A DNA stretch of 5,584 nucleotides, from contig CAKUYG010000141.1 of the NCBI GenBank assembly GCA_934702165.1, positions 1 through 5,584 on the forward strand, given 5' to 3'. This DNA is from an uncultured Bacteroidales bacterium. Its GTDB lineage: Bacteria > Bacteroidota > Bacteroidia > Bacteroidales > UBA932. The translations under genes were made by a program, and so were the position numbers. The notes under the pieces are model-generated. The model was not told where the DNA came from, made no database searches, and saw only the letters and a program-made list of their open reading frames with translations. Positions 1-5,584 of this stretch are shown piece after piece. The stretch's first letter is position 1, and each line of letters starts with the position of its first letter.

Positions 1-580
1 GTGTATTATTAGGTTCGGTTTCGTTTAATACATGAATTTTTTCGTCTGTAATTGATTTTTTTTCTGGATTTTGAGGGATAGTTTGGTGGTTTTCTGCTTC
101 TGTGTTTTCATCCTTTTTAGGTATTAAAACGAGTGACTCCGCAGCGTTTGATATTGTGCGATTTCTTAGGGAAACATTTTCTAGGCCAAATCCTTCGGGG
201 TTTAAATCAGCGCCTCTATCTACGATAAAAATGATACCCCCATCTGGAATCGCGCGAAATTTACCGAGATAGGGTATTTCTGCAAAGGATTCTTCTTTTA
301 GGCTATCGTGTATATTATTTGTAAACTCTGCTATGATTTGACTAGCTTCTTCTTCGGATATCCCCTGCGTGGCAGCGTAATACAAGGTAAAGTTAGTTGC
401 ACTTGCTTCATTTTCTCTTGAAAAAGTAATTTTTTTGTAAGGGGGACTTATAGTATATCCGTTATCCAATATGACTGAGGGTTGGAGTTCTGTTTTGAAA
501 CAGCCTAATCCGGGTATAAAGACAGCGTCCTGTTTTACAAGGGATTCTATCAGTACTGAAGAAATTGAGTCTATATTCAT
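1..580 (-). CDS. HU-CCDC81 domain protein, likely SPOR-family envelope protein (5' part, runs off left edge)
   Basis: The minus strand is open from ATG at 580-578 to the window edge, giving 193 residues without a stop. An in-frame TGA at 604-602, with no other ATG between, fixes the start. Residues about 5-55 look like the first HU-CCDC81 bacterial domain, with the pattern VLIESLVKQDAVFIPGLGCF near the N-terminus and ITFSRE at its end. Residues about 62-138 look like the second, ending in IPYLGKFRAIPDGGIIF and LNPEGFGL. From about residue 150 the chain becomes a charged Asn/Glu/Lys/Pro-rich linker. In Bacteroidetes relatives this tandem HU-like pair is followed by a linker, a transmembrane helix and a C-terminal peptidoglycan-binding SPOR domain; those parts would lie left of the window, so the SPOR assignment is inference. 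No signal peptide is seen, consistent with a cytoplasmic N-terminus. No Shine-Dalgarno sits at normal spacing, which is common in Bacteroidetes. The gene is AT-rich, with many ATA, AAT and AAA codons. It is transcribed divergently from the tRNA. Confidence 0.8.
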   Translation of the reverse strand, partial: MNIDSISSVLIESLVKQDAVFIPGLGCFKTELQPSVILDNGYTISPPYKKITFSRENEASATNFTLYYAATQGISEEEASQIIAEFTNNIHDSLKEESFAEIPYLGKFRAIPDGGIIFIVDRGADLNPEGFGLENVSLRNRTISNAAESLVLIPKKDENTEAENHQTIPQNPEKKSITDEKIHVLNETEPNNT

Positions 581-788
581 AATGGCAAAGTTAAGTAACT
601 TTCAAAAAATTATCTGCATCATCTTAGAAAATCTTTTCGACCTACCTCCATAGAAATCTCCTACTAATTTAATGTTACTTATTTTTCGAGTTACTGAAAA
701 AGTTGAATCATTTTTTTTGAAAAAACATTTGCGCTTTTCAAAAAATGTTGTACATTTGCAATCCCAACGCGAAAGCATGGGAAAAAAT
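581..788. other. Divergent AT-rich intergenic spacer
   Basis: This 208 bp stretch separates the divergent HU-CCDC81 gene and tRNA-Asn. It carries the tRNA promoter on its right side. For the left gene I find no good TAnnTTTG box on the minus strand. The minus strand does contain a GGAGGT (plus positions 644-649), but it lies far upstream of the ATG at 580 and serves no obvious gene. Confidence 0.6.
728..758 (+). promoter_or_regulatory. Bacteroidetes-type promoter of the tRNA-Asn gene
   Basis: TTTG at 728-731 serves as the -33 element and TACATTTG at 751-758 matches the -7 consensus TAnnTTTG of the Bacteroidetes primary sigma factor exactly. The 19 bp spacing is what that promoter class uses. 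Transcription should begin a few bases after 758, leaving a short leader of roughly 20-25 nt before the mature tRNA at 789. The leader would be removed by RNase P. Confidence 0.85.
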
Positions 789-865
789 TCCTCTTTAGCT
801 CAGTTGGTTAGAGCACCTGACTGTTAATCAGGGGGTCCTAGGTTCAAGTCCTAGAAGGGGAGCCA
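789..865 (+). tRNA. tRNA-Asn (anticodon GTT)
   Basis: The 77 bases fold into a complete cloverleaf with the 3' CCA encoded. The acceptor stem pairs TCCTCTT (789-795) with AAGGGGA, with one T-G wobble, and the discriminator base is G862. The D stem is GCTC/GAGC, the anticodon stem CCTGA/TCAGG, and the loop CTGTTAA puts the anticodon GTT at 823-825, reading the Asn codons AAC and AAT. The variable loop is five bases and the T stem CTAGG/CCTAG closes the TTCAAGT loop. The gene stands alone, with its own promoter 5' and an intrinsic terminator 3'. No second copy of its 3' end is present downstream, so nothing here suggests it served as an integration site. Confidence 0.97.
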
Positions 866-868
866 AAG

Positions 869-909
869 CGGACAAATCATCAGAAATGACGGTTTGTCCG
901 TTTTCGTTT
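869..909 (+). terminator. Rho-independent terminator of tRNA-Asn
   Basis: CGGACAAA (869-876) pairs perfectly with TTTGTCCG (893-900). Inside, TCAT (877-880) pairs with ATGA (886-889) over a CAGAA loop, leaving CGG bulged. A T-rich tail, TTTTCGTTT, follows at 901-909. It starts three bases after the CCA end, as expected for a single-tRNA transcript. Confidence 0.88.
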
Positions 910-1007
910 ATTCGCGCGGGGGCGGCAATCTGGCAAGAACGGGGTATAATTGCCAAAAACGGTTGGTAATTTCTTTGTAAATTATTGATTCTTTGCTAAT
1001 TGCTTAA

Positions 1008-1033
1008 ATTAGATAAAAACGTTTTCATCTAAT
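1008..1033. repeat. 26 bp near-perfect inverted repeat (operator-like dyad)
   Basis: ATTAGAT (1008-1014) mirrors ATCTAAT (1027-1033), and the centre AAAACGTTTT (1016-1025) is itself a perfect palindrome. Only the A1015/C1026 pair breaks the symmetry, so 12 of 13 base pairs match. There is no T tract beyond it and the stem is AT-rich, so it is a poor terminator; a binding site for a dimeric protein, or an element boundary, fits the symmetry better. Its function is unknown. Confidence 0.55.
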
Positions 1034-1044
1034 GAGTGATAAGC

Positions 1045-1089
1045 CGAGATGTCCATCTGGCCCGATGGCGGGTCGGGTAGGACATTTCG
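1045..1089. repeat. Two-tier hairpin
   Basis: CGAGATGTCC (1045-1054) pairs with GGACATTTCG (1080-1089) over ten positions with a single G-T wobble. Inside, GGCCCG (1059-1064) pairs with CGGGTC (1069-1074), also with one wobble, and closes an ATGG loop. The two stems are joined by an internal loop (1055-1058 and 1075-1079). The order outer stem, internal loop, inner stem, tetraloop resembles a folded RNA domain. The minus strand can form the corresponding stems, so the transcribed strand is not decided. Confidence 0.55.
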
Positions 1090-1480
1090 ACTTTGCCTGG
1101 CAAGCGCAAATCCAATCACGGTGACGGGTCAGCCTGATGCTGCAGTTGGGCAATCCGCCAGACTCGGTCACAGCTAGTCACCTCTGACCGCATTCCAGCC
1201 GCGGCAGGCGTGACCGACGCAACTTGAGAGGCCCCATCGGCCATGTTCACCTGCCATAGAGGCCATGCAGGCAATGATGTCATGGCCGGACTTGGTGGGA
1301 GATGGCGCCAAAGAGGCATAGCAATATTTCCGGGAAGTGCTTGTCGGCCGGACAGACATGACGAAGATACAGAGGCTGCTCCAGATAGGACGTACATTTA
1401 TGCAGACCAGACGAAGGCCAGTGATGTCTGGCAAAGGTTGGGGTAAAAATGCGAAAAACACCAATACCTTTAAGTGGTCT

Positions 1481-1512
1481 AAAAAGAAGCTCCTACGCGT
1501 AGGGGTCTTTTT
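1481..1512. terminator. Bidirectional intrinsic terminator-like hairpin
   Basis: CTCCTACG (1490-1497) folds onto CGTAGGGG (1498-1505), with a perfect 12 bp palindrome CCTACGCGTAGG at its core. It is flanked by AAAAAGA (1481-1487) and TCTTTTT (1506-1512), which extend the stem around a two-base AG bulge. Read left to right the T run is 1508-1512; read right to left it is the complement of 1481-1485. It is therefore terminator-like in both directions. On the minus strand it is the first clear terminator I see after the HTCS stop, about 400 bases downstream, so it may end that transcript. On the plus strand it could end an RNA that starts upstream. Confidence 0.65.
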
Positions 1513-1674
1513 CTGTACGCAGACCAACTGTAAGCCCGTCTTGATACAAATCGCACACGAGGCTCATCGTGGCATCAGGTCGCAGGAGCTGCACGGGTTC
1601 AACACAAAAGAATCGCCGTGCCAATTCCTGCTTCCGACGCGTGAAGGAGAATCGCAGATGTCAAACATTCCGCG

Positions 1675-1713
1675 CAGGTGTGAGCTGATTTTGGAGAAAT
1701 CGACTCACACCTG
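1675..1713. repeat. Long hairpin, unit 1 of a tandem pair
   Basis: CAGGTGTGAG (1675-1684) pairs perfectly with CTCACACCTG (1704-1713). After one mismatch and one G-T wobble, GATTT (1687-1691) pairs with AAATC (1697-1701) over a five-base loop. That makes a 17-position stem with a single mismatch. No T tract follows on either side, so it is not a standard terminator. Confidence 0.65.
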
Positions 1714-1758
1714 GACGAGGCACAGGCCACAGACGCAGCTGCAGGGCAGGTGGCAGTG

Positions 1759-1798
1759 CCAGGTGGGAGCGGAATCGCCGGAAACGACTCACACCTGG
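1759..1798. repeat. Hairpin, unit 2 of a tandem pair
   Basis: CCAGGTGGGAG (1759-1769) pairs with CTCACACCTGG (1788-1798) over 11 positions with one mismatch (G1766/A1791). The right arm, with its flanks CGACTCACACCTGGA (1785-1799), is an exact 15-base copy of 1701-1715 in unit 1, 84 bases away, while the loop sequence is different. Sharing of the arms with divergence of the loops suggests a duplicated structural unit. Confidence 0.6.
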
Positions 1799-1909
1799 AA
1801 AGGCGCGAAAAAGATGGCAAAAAGCAGCCAGAGCAAAGAAACAGCCAGAAATCGCAGCCGTGACAAAACAGCAGCGCAGGTAAAAATACACTGCCGCAGC
1901 TCCCCAAAA

Positions 1910-4900
1910 TCAGTGTTTCCGGTACTGCGACGGGGAGACCCCGAACATCTCCTTGAAATGCTTCGCGAAATACTTCTGCGTCCCGAAGCCCACAGCCTCG
2001 GAAACCTCAACGATGCTCATAGACGGATCTTCGGACAAAAGCTGGGCGGCCCTCTTAAGACGCATTGTGCGTATGAACACCGACGGGTTCATGCCGTACA
2101 GGGACTGGATCTTGCGGTACAGGCTCATCCTGTGCATGCACACATCCGAAGCCAGGTTCTCAACAGAATAATCCGGATTGCCTATATTGGCCTCCAGCTT
2201 CTCCATTATGAGGGCCATCAGCTTCTGATCCACCGTCGTGACCGTCACATGCATAGGAGACACGTCCGCCTTGCCGGAGAACGAGCGCATGCGCTTCTCC
2301 CTCTCCTCAAGGAGATTCGAGATGCGCACCTCCAGCATTTCCATCCTGAAAGGCTTGGAAAGATACGCATCGGCCCCGCAGTCATACCCCTTGATACGGA
2401 TGTCCTCCGACATCCTCGCCGTTATCAGGACCACCGGGATATGCGACGTCTCCAAATCAGCTTTCAGACGCCTTGCCAACTCAAAGCCATCCATCTTCGG
2501 CATCATGACATCACATACTATGATGTCAGGCATAGAGGAAGGCAATTTTGCAAGACAGTCCTCCCCGTCACAAGCCGTGCAGACACGGTATTTCCGAGAA
2601 AGCTCATCGCGAAGATAATGCCGGAAGTCAGCATTGTCATCTACCACCATTATACTCTTCCGCCCGTCCGCCGGCACGGCAACCAAGCTGTCCTCGGCAT
2701 CTTCAGCGACAGGAGGCACTACGGCCAGAGAAGCCGGCAACACTACAGAGAACACCGTCCCCTTGCCCACCTCCGATGTGACCGATACACTCCCGCCATG
2801 CATCTCCACGTACTGCTTGACGAGGTTCAGACCTATACCAGACCCCGTAGAGGAAGCTGCATTTGAACTGCGGTAGAAACGATCGAACACATGCGGCAGG
2901 TCCGCAGCAGGTATGCCTATCCCGCTGTCCGCCACATCAAGGCGGATCGCCCCGTCCTCCGCCCTGGAAAGACGCACCTCTATAGATCCTCCTTCTGGAG
3001 TGAATTTCATCGCATTGGACAGCAGGTTGTTGATGACCTTCTGCATCATGTCGCTGTCGAAAGACATCAGGCAGTTGTCCGAAAAATCAGTGAATCTCAA
3101 GCGTATACGCTTCTTCATGGCACCGTCGCGGAAAGGTTCCAGCACACTTGCCACGAACTCGGAAAGATTGCCTTGACGCAGCTGGAGCTTCTCCCCGCCC
3201 ATCTCAAGTTTCCTGAAATCAAGAAGGTGGTTGACCATGTCCAGAAGGGATTTGGCATTGCGGTGCATCGTCTCCAGCCGGCTGTATTCATCAGTCCCCT
3301 CCTTGTCTTTCATCAGGCTTTCGAGGGGAAGGATGATCAGAGAAAGCGGAGTCCGGAGCTCGTGTGAGATGTTGGTGAAGAACCTGAATTTCATCTGGTT
3401 TAGTTCCTCTTCCTGCTGACGCTGACGCTCAGCCTGCTGCAGGGCCATATTGCGCTTGGCGCGCCTGTAGAACATGGCCACCGCAACCCATATGGCAGCC
3501 ATCACCAGGAAAGCATAGACGAACAGGGCCGGAGTTGACCGCCAGAACGGAGGCCGTATCAGGATCGGCACACTGGTGCAGCCGCTCCAGTCCATACCGT
3601 TGTTGGAAGCCTCCACCTCGAAAACATACCTTCCCGGCTCAAGAAAGGTATATTCCGCCACCCCGAGAGGAGACGACGGCGACATGCGCCATCCATCCTC
3701 AAAACCGGAAAGCCTGTAACGGTAGCGGCTGTGCTCCGGATTCGCATAGTTCAGATTGGTGAAAGTAAAACGCAAAGACGTCTTGTCATACGGCAGCCTG
3801 ACATCCGAGACGGACATATCCACCCCTCCGGCGGTAAAAGACGAAATCCTCGGAGCCACTCCATAGTCAGGTATGCTCAGCGACCCCGGAGCGATGACGC
3901 ACATCCCTGACGATGCACCGAAATAGATGGTGCCGTCAGAATGCTTCAGTACGGATTTCGGGAAGAAAGAACCGCAGTCAAGACCATCTTCGGCTCCATA
4001 GTCTGTCCTCTGGACCGAGCCGTCTTCAGCTACCTTTACACTGGACACACCGCTTGTGGACATTGCCCAGATAACCCCGTCATCATCTTCAGCCATACCC
4101 ATCATGACCCCGGAAGAAATTATCGGGCGGGACTCTGAAGCACCCTCCCTCATGGAGAGTCCCCCGGACTCGGCCAGCCAAAGCCTGCCGGAAGAATCCT
4201 CGAGAATCTGGTTGGTAAAGGCAAAAGAATCCTCCTTCCTCATATCCACGACCTCATCCGCGAGCGGATCATAGCGGAAACGCCCGTTGTCTCCCGAAGC
4301 GACGATGGTACCGTCATCCATGATGAATATGTCACGGATCATCATGTAGCGCTCAAGTTCGGGATGCCCGTCCCGGAGAAGGGAAATCCGTCCGCTCTCC
4401 GGTTCGAAGCGGCCCAGACCGCCATAGACTGAAATCCAATACTGCCCGTCAGCATCTCTGGTAAGGGCACGTACGCAGTTGAGATTCGGAGAGGCTTTCT
4501 GATATGAGACATCGACGGCGAACTGCTGAGGCCATACATAATGACGCACCCGATGCCCATCTATGCAATAAAGCCCATTGTAGAATGTCCCGGCCCATAT
4601 CTTCCCGGAAGGCTCCACATACAGGCCGATAATAAGTTCATCCCGAAGTTCAGGCCACGGGGACTCCATTGCCCGGGCCGCAGGATCATACCGCAGCAAT
4701 CCGTGTATGGTACCGACCAGCACCTTGCCGCCGGGAGACTCGGCCAGACACTTGACACTCTCGTCAGGCATGCTGCCGCTTTTGAGGGTCGAGCCGTTGA
4801 CGGTGTTTATGCGGACGATGTCCGGATGCCAGAACAAGAGCCCCTCCTGCTGGGTCGCTATCCAGATGCCTCCACGCGGATCGGCGTATATCCTTGATAT

Positions 4901-5584
4901 GTCAAGATGAGGATAGACCGGAGTCGCCCCGATTCTCTCAAGACAAGGGAAGCGGTACACGGTCCCGTCCTTATAAAATATACGCACCCCCGAACGGGCC
5001 GAACCGACCCACAGATTGTCCTGCCCGTCCACGGCTATTGACGTAAAAAGGTCATCACTGCCCTCCGGTATATCCTCGATGTTGGAGATCCTACCGTCAT
5101 CCGGATCAAAACACATGAGATGTTTGTCCGACATGAACCAGCGCTTTCCCGAGGATGACTGTGCCGCCTGCGTACGGCTGGAGCTGCCGTCACGGAAAAG
5201 ATGGCGGAGCGTGTCCCCGGGAGCGGCTGAAGGCTGCGGAATGTCGTAGATGAACTTTTCCGTCTTCCTGTCAAACGCCCATATATGATCACGCGCATGG
5301 AGAATCACCCTGTCGTTGCCGGGATCATACACGACATGGTCCTGCCCGTTGTATTCAGTATACGGCACCATCTCCTGGTCCCAGCGCCAGTTCTTGAAAC
5401 CTGCCCCGTCATAAAAGCACAGCCACGACGATGTCTGGATGCACATCAATCCGTCCGGCAACATCAGCATATCCCGGACATTGTTCTCAGGCAGGCCCTT
5501 GGAAGCATCGAGCATGCGGAACACATACGGCTTTTCCGCTCCGCGGGCACAGAACCCGAGAAGCAGAAAAGACAACGCTATGGC
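1910..5584 (-). CDS. Hybrid two-component system sensor kinase/response regulator (HTCS), N-terminus cut at right edge
   Basis: Residues are numbered from the first full codon in the window (5584-5582); 1,224 are visible, ending at TGA 1912-1910. The frame is open to the edge. The first possible start seen, TTG at 5575, falls inside a signal peptide core (AIALSFLLLGFC), so the true start lies outside the window. Residues about 30-570 carry at least ten regulator-propeller motifs (for example DNLWVG, GGIWIA, GKIWAG, GRLWLA). A Y_Y_Y domain follows at about 610-675 and one membrane helix at about 684-706. The kinase core has the H box NISHELRTP with His741, the N box (Asn857), the G1 box DSGIGIP (Asp886) and the G2 box GSGIGL (914-919). 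The receiver (about 977-1091) has acidic Asp982/983, phospho-acceptor Asp1025, Thr1055 and Lys1077. The C-terminal AraC DNA-binding domain (about 1118-1224) has two helix-turn-helix units. All key residues are intact. It probably senses a glycan fragment in the periplasm and activates a polysaccharide utilisation locus; the substrate is unknown. Somewhat over 1,224 residues makes it a compact family member. Confidence 0.96.
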   Translation of the reverse strand, partial: AIALSFLLLGFCARGAEKPYVFRMLDASKGLPENNVRDMLMLPDGLMCIQTSSWLCFYDGAGFKNWRWDQEMVPYTEYNGQDHVVYDPGNDRVILHARDHIWAFDRKTEKFIYDIPQPSAAPGDTLRHLFRDGSSSRTQAAQSSSGKRWFMSDKHLMCFDPDDGRISNIEDIPEGSDDLFTSIAVDGQDNLWVGSARSGVRIFYKDGTVYRFPCLERIGATPVYPHLDISRIYADPRGGIWIATQQEGLLFWHPDIVRINTVNGSTLKSGSMPDESVKCLAESPGGKVLVGTIHGLLRYDPAARAMESPWPELRDELIIGLYVEPSGKIWAGTFYNGLYCIDGHRVRHYVWPQQFAVDVSYQKASPNLNCVRALTRDADGQYWISVYGGLGRFEPESGRISLLRDGHPELERYMMIRDIFIMDDGTIVASGDNGRFRYDPLADEVVDMRKEDSFAFTNQILEDSSGRLWLAESGGLSMREGASESRPIISSGVMMGMAEDDDGVIWAMSTSGVSSVKVAEDGSVQRTDYGAEDGLDCGSFFPKSVLKHSDGTIYFGASSGMCVIAPGSLSIPDYGVAPRISSFTAGGVDMSVSDVRLPYDKTSLRFTFTNLNYANPEHSRYRYRLSGFEDGWRMSPSSPLGVAEYTFLEPGRYVFEVEASNNGMDWSGCTSVPILIRPPFWRSTPALFVYAFLVMAAIWVAVAMFYRRAKRNMALQQAERQRQQEEELNQMKFRFFTNISHELRTPLSLIILPLESLMKDKEGTDEYSRLETMHRNAKSLLDMVNHLLDFRKLEMGGEKLQLRQGNLSEFVASVLEPFRDGAMKKRIRLRFTDFSDNCLMSFDSDMMQKVINNLLSNAMKFTPEGGSIEVRLSRAEDGAIRLDVADSGIGIPAADLPHVFDRFYRSSNAASSTGSGIGLNLVKQYVEMHGGSVSVTSEVGKGTVFSVVLPASLAVVPPVAEDAEDSLVAVPADGRKSIMVVDDNADFRHYLRDELSRKYRVCTACDGEDCLAKLPSSMPDIIVCDVMMPKMDGFELARRLKADLETSHIPVVLITARMSEDIRIKGYDCGADAYLSKPFRMEMLEVRISNLLEEREKRMRSFSGKADVSPMHVTVTTVDQKLMALIMEKLEANIGNPDYSVENLASDVCMHRMSLYRKIQSLYGMNPSVFIRTMRLKRAAQLLSEDPSMSIVEVSEAVGFGTQKYFAKHFKEMFGVSPSQYRKH

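Larger units (their letters stand above)
910..1909. other. Gene-poor, structure-rich spacer between convergent tRNA and HTCS 3' ends
   Basis: I see no protein gene I can support here. The open frames on both strands give Arg-, Ser-, Cys- and Trp-rich translations with no motif, and overlap one another, as chance frames in GC-rich DNA do. The first part (about 950-1040) is AT-rich; the rest is as GC-rich as the HTCS gene or richer (39 of 60 bases at 1201-1260 are G or C). The stretch contains many inverted repeats, listed separately. Others are CACGA/TCGTG at 1556-1560/1567-1571, GGCCATG/CATGGCC at 1261-1267/1281-1287, TCGGTCAC/GTGACCGA at 1164-1171/1210-1217, and CCAGAC/GTCTGG at 1407-1412/1426-1431. 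By eye I find no exact TAnnTTTG promoter on either strand. It may be a long HTCS 3' untranslated region, a structured non-coding RNA, or a dispersed intergenic repeat. Confidence 0.6.

Noticed and set aside
471..653. 60-codon plus-strand frame
   Set aside because: It lies opposite the start of the HU-CCDC81 gene, whose domains are recognisable on the minus strand, and it shows no motif.
960..1000. Plus-strand promoter ahead of the structured region
   Set aside because: ATTCTTTG at 988-995 lacks the TA of TAnnTTTG, and no TTTG lies at the right distance upstream. Too weak to list.
1174..1527. 117-codon minus-strand open frame in the spacer
   Set aside because: It overlaps another minus-strand frame (1116-1397), crosses the terminator-like hairpin, and its Cys/Trp/Ser-rich translation has no domain or clear ribosome binding site. 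Conservation with a codon pattern would be needed to revive it.
1675..1799. CRISPR array
   Set aside because: There are only two copies of a 15-base repeat, each an arm of a hairpin, with no regular repeat-spacer pattern and no cas genes.
1661..1891. 76-codon minus-strand frame downstream of the HTCS with a hydrophobic segment
   Set aside because: It begins at GTG with no visible Shine-Dalgarno, and its repeated PGVSRF peptide merely translates the 84-base-spaced DNA repeat, since 84 is a multiple of three. The hydrophobic stretch comes from T-rich sequence.
789..1909. Genomic island integrated at the tRNA-Asn 3' end
   Set aside because: No integrase is present and I find no second copy of the tRNA 3' end within the window. 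An element ending beyond the right edge cannot be excluded.
1850..1909. Terminator directly after the HTCS stop
   Set aside because: Only a short, imperfect GGCAG/CTGC pairing is visible, without a stable stem leading straight into a T run.
1337..2866. 509-codon open frame on the plus strand
   Set aside because: Its second half lies antisense to the receiver and AraC domains of the HTCS, whose catalytic motifs are plainly intact on the minus strand. The translation is Arg/His-rich with no recognisable domain; it is a shadow of GC-rich coding sequence running into the spacer.

Overview
The window looks like a piece of a Bacteroidales chromosome, probably from a gut organism; I cannot fix the genus. 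Three things point there. The tRNA promoter has the Bacteroidetes layout (TTTG, 19 bp, TACATTTG). The left gene has the paired HU-CCDC81 fold typical of Bacteroidetes SPOR-type envelope proteins. The right gene is a hybrid two-component system (HTCS) that fuses a propeller sensor, a histidine kinase, a receiver and an AraC regulator, a design concentrated in glycan-degrading Bacteroidetes.

Layout, left to right. Positions 580 down to 1 hold the 5' part of an AT-rich minus-strand gene for an HU-CCDC81 domain protein, which runs off the left edge. After a 208 bp divergent spacer comes a complete tRNA-Asn(GTT) gene (789-865, CCA encoded), with its own promoter and an intrinsic terminator, so it is a stand-alone unit. 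About 1 kb (910-1909) then contains no gene I can support. From 1910 to the right edge, on the minus strand, lies one HTCS gene complete at its 3' end. Its N-terminus is cut by the window edge inside the signal peptide.

Functional picture. The HTCS is a one-polypeptide signalling route: a periplasmic propeller binds a ligand (usually an oligosaccharide in this family), the cytoplasmic kinase phosphorylates the attached receiver, and the AraC domain switches on target genes, typically a polysaccharide utilisation locus. No such locus is inside the window, so the substrate cannot be named. The left gene and the tRNA are housekeeping-type neighbours with no visible link to the HTCS.

The part most worth a second look is the spacer between the convergent tRNA and HTCS 3' ends. 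It is long for a convergent junction, as GC-rich as a gene over most of its length, and rich in inverted repeats: a 26 bp dyad (1008-1033), a two-tier hairpin (1045-1089), several further short inverted repeats, a bidirectional terminator-like hairpin (1481-1512), and a tandem pair of hairpins sharing a 15-nt repeat (1675-1713 and 1759-1798). I see no consensus promoter and no convincing protein in it. A structured RNA, a long HTCS 3' UTR or a repeated intergenic element are all possible; none is proven from this sequence alone.
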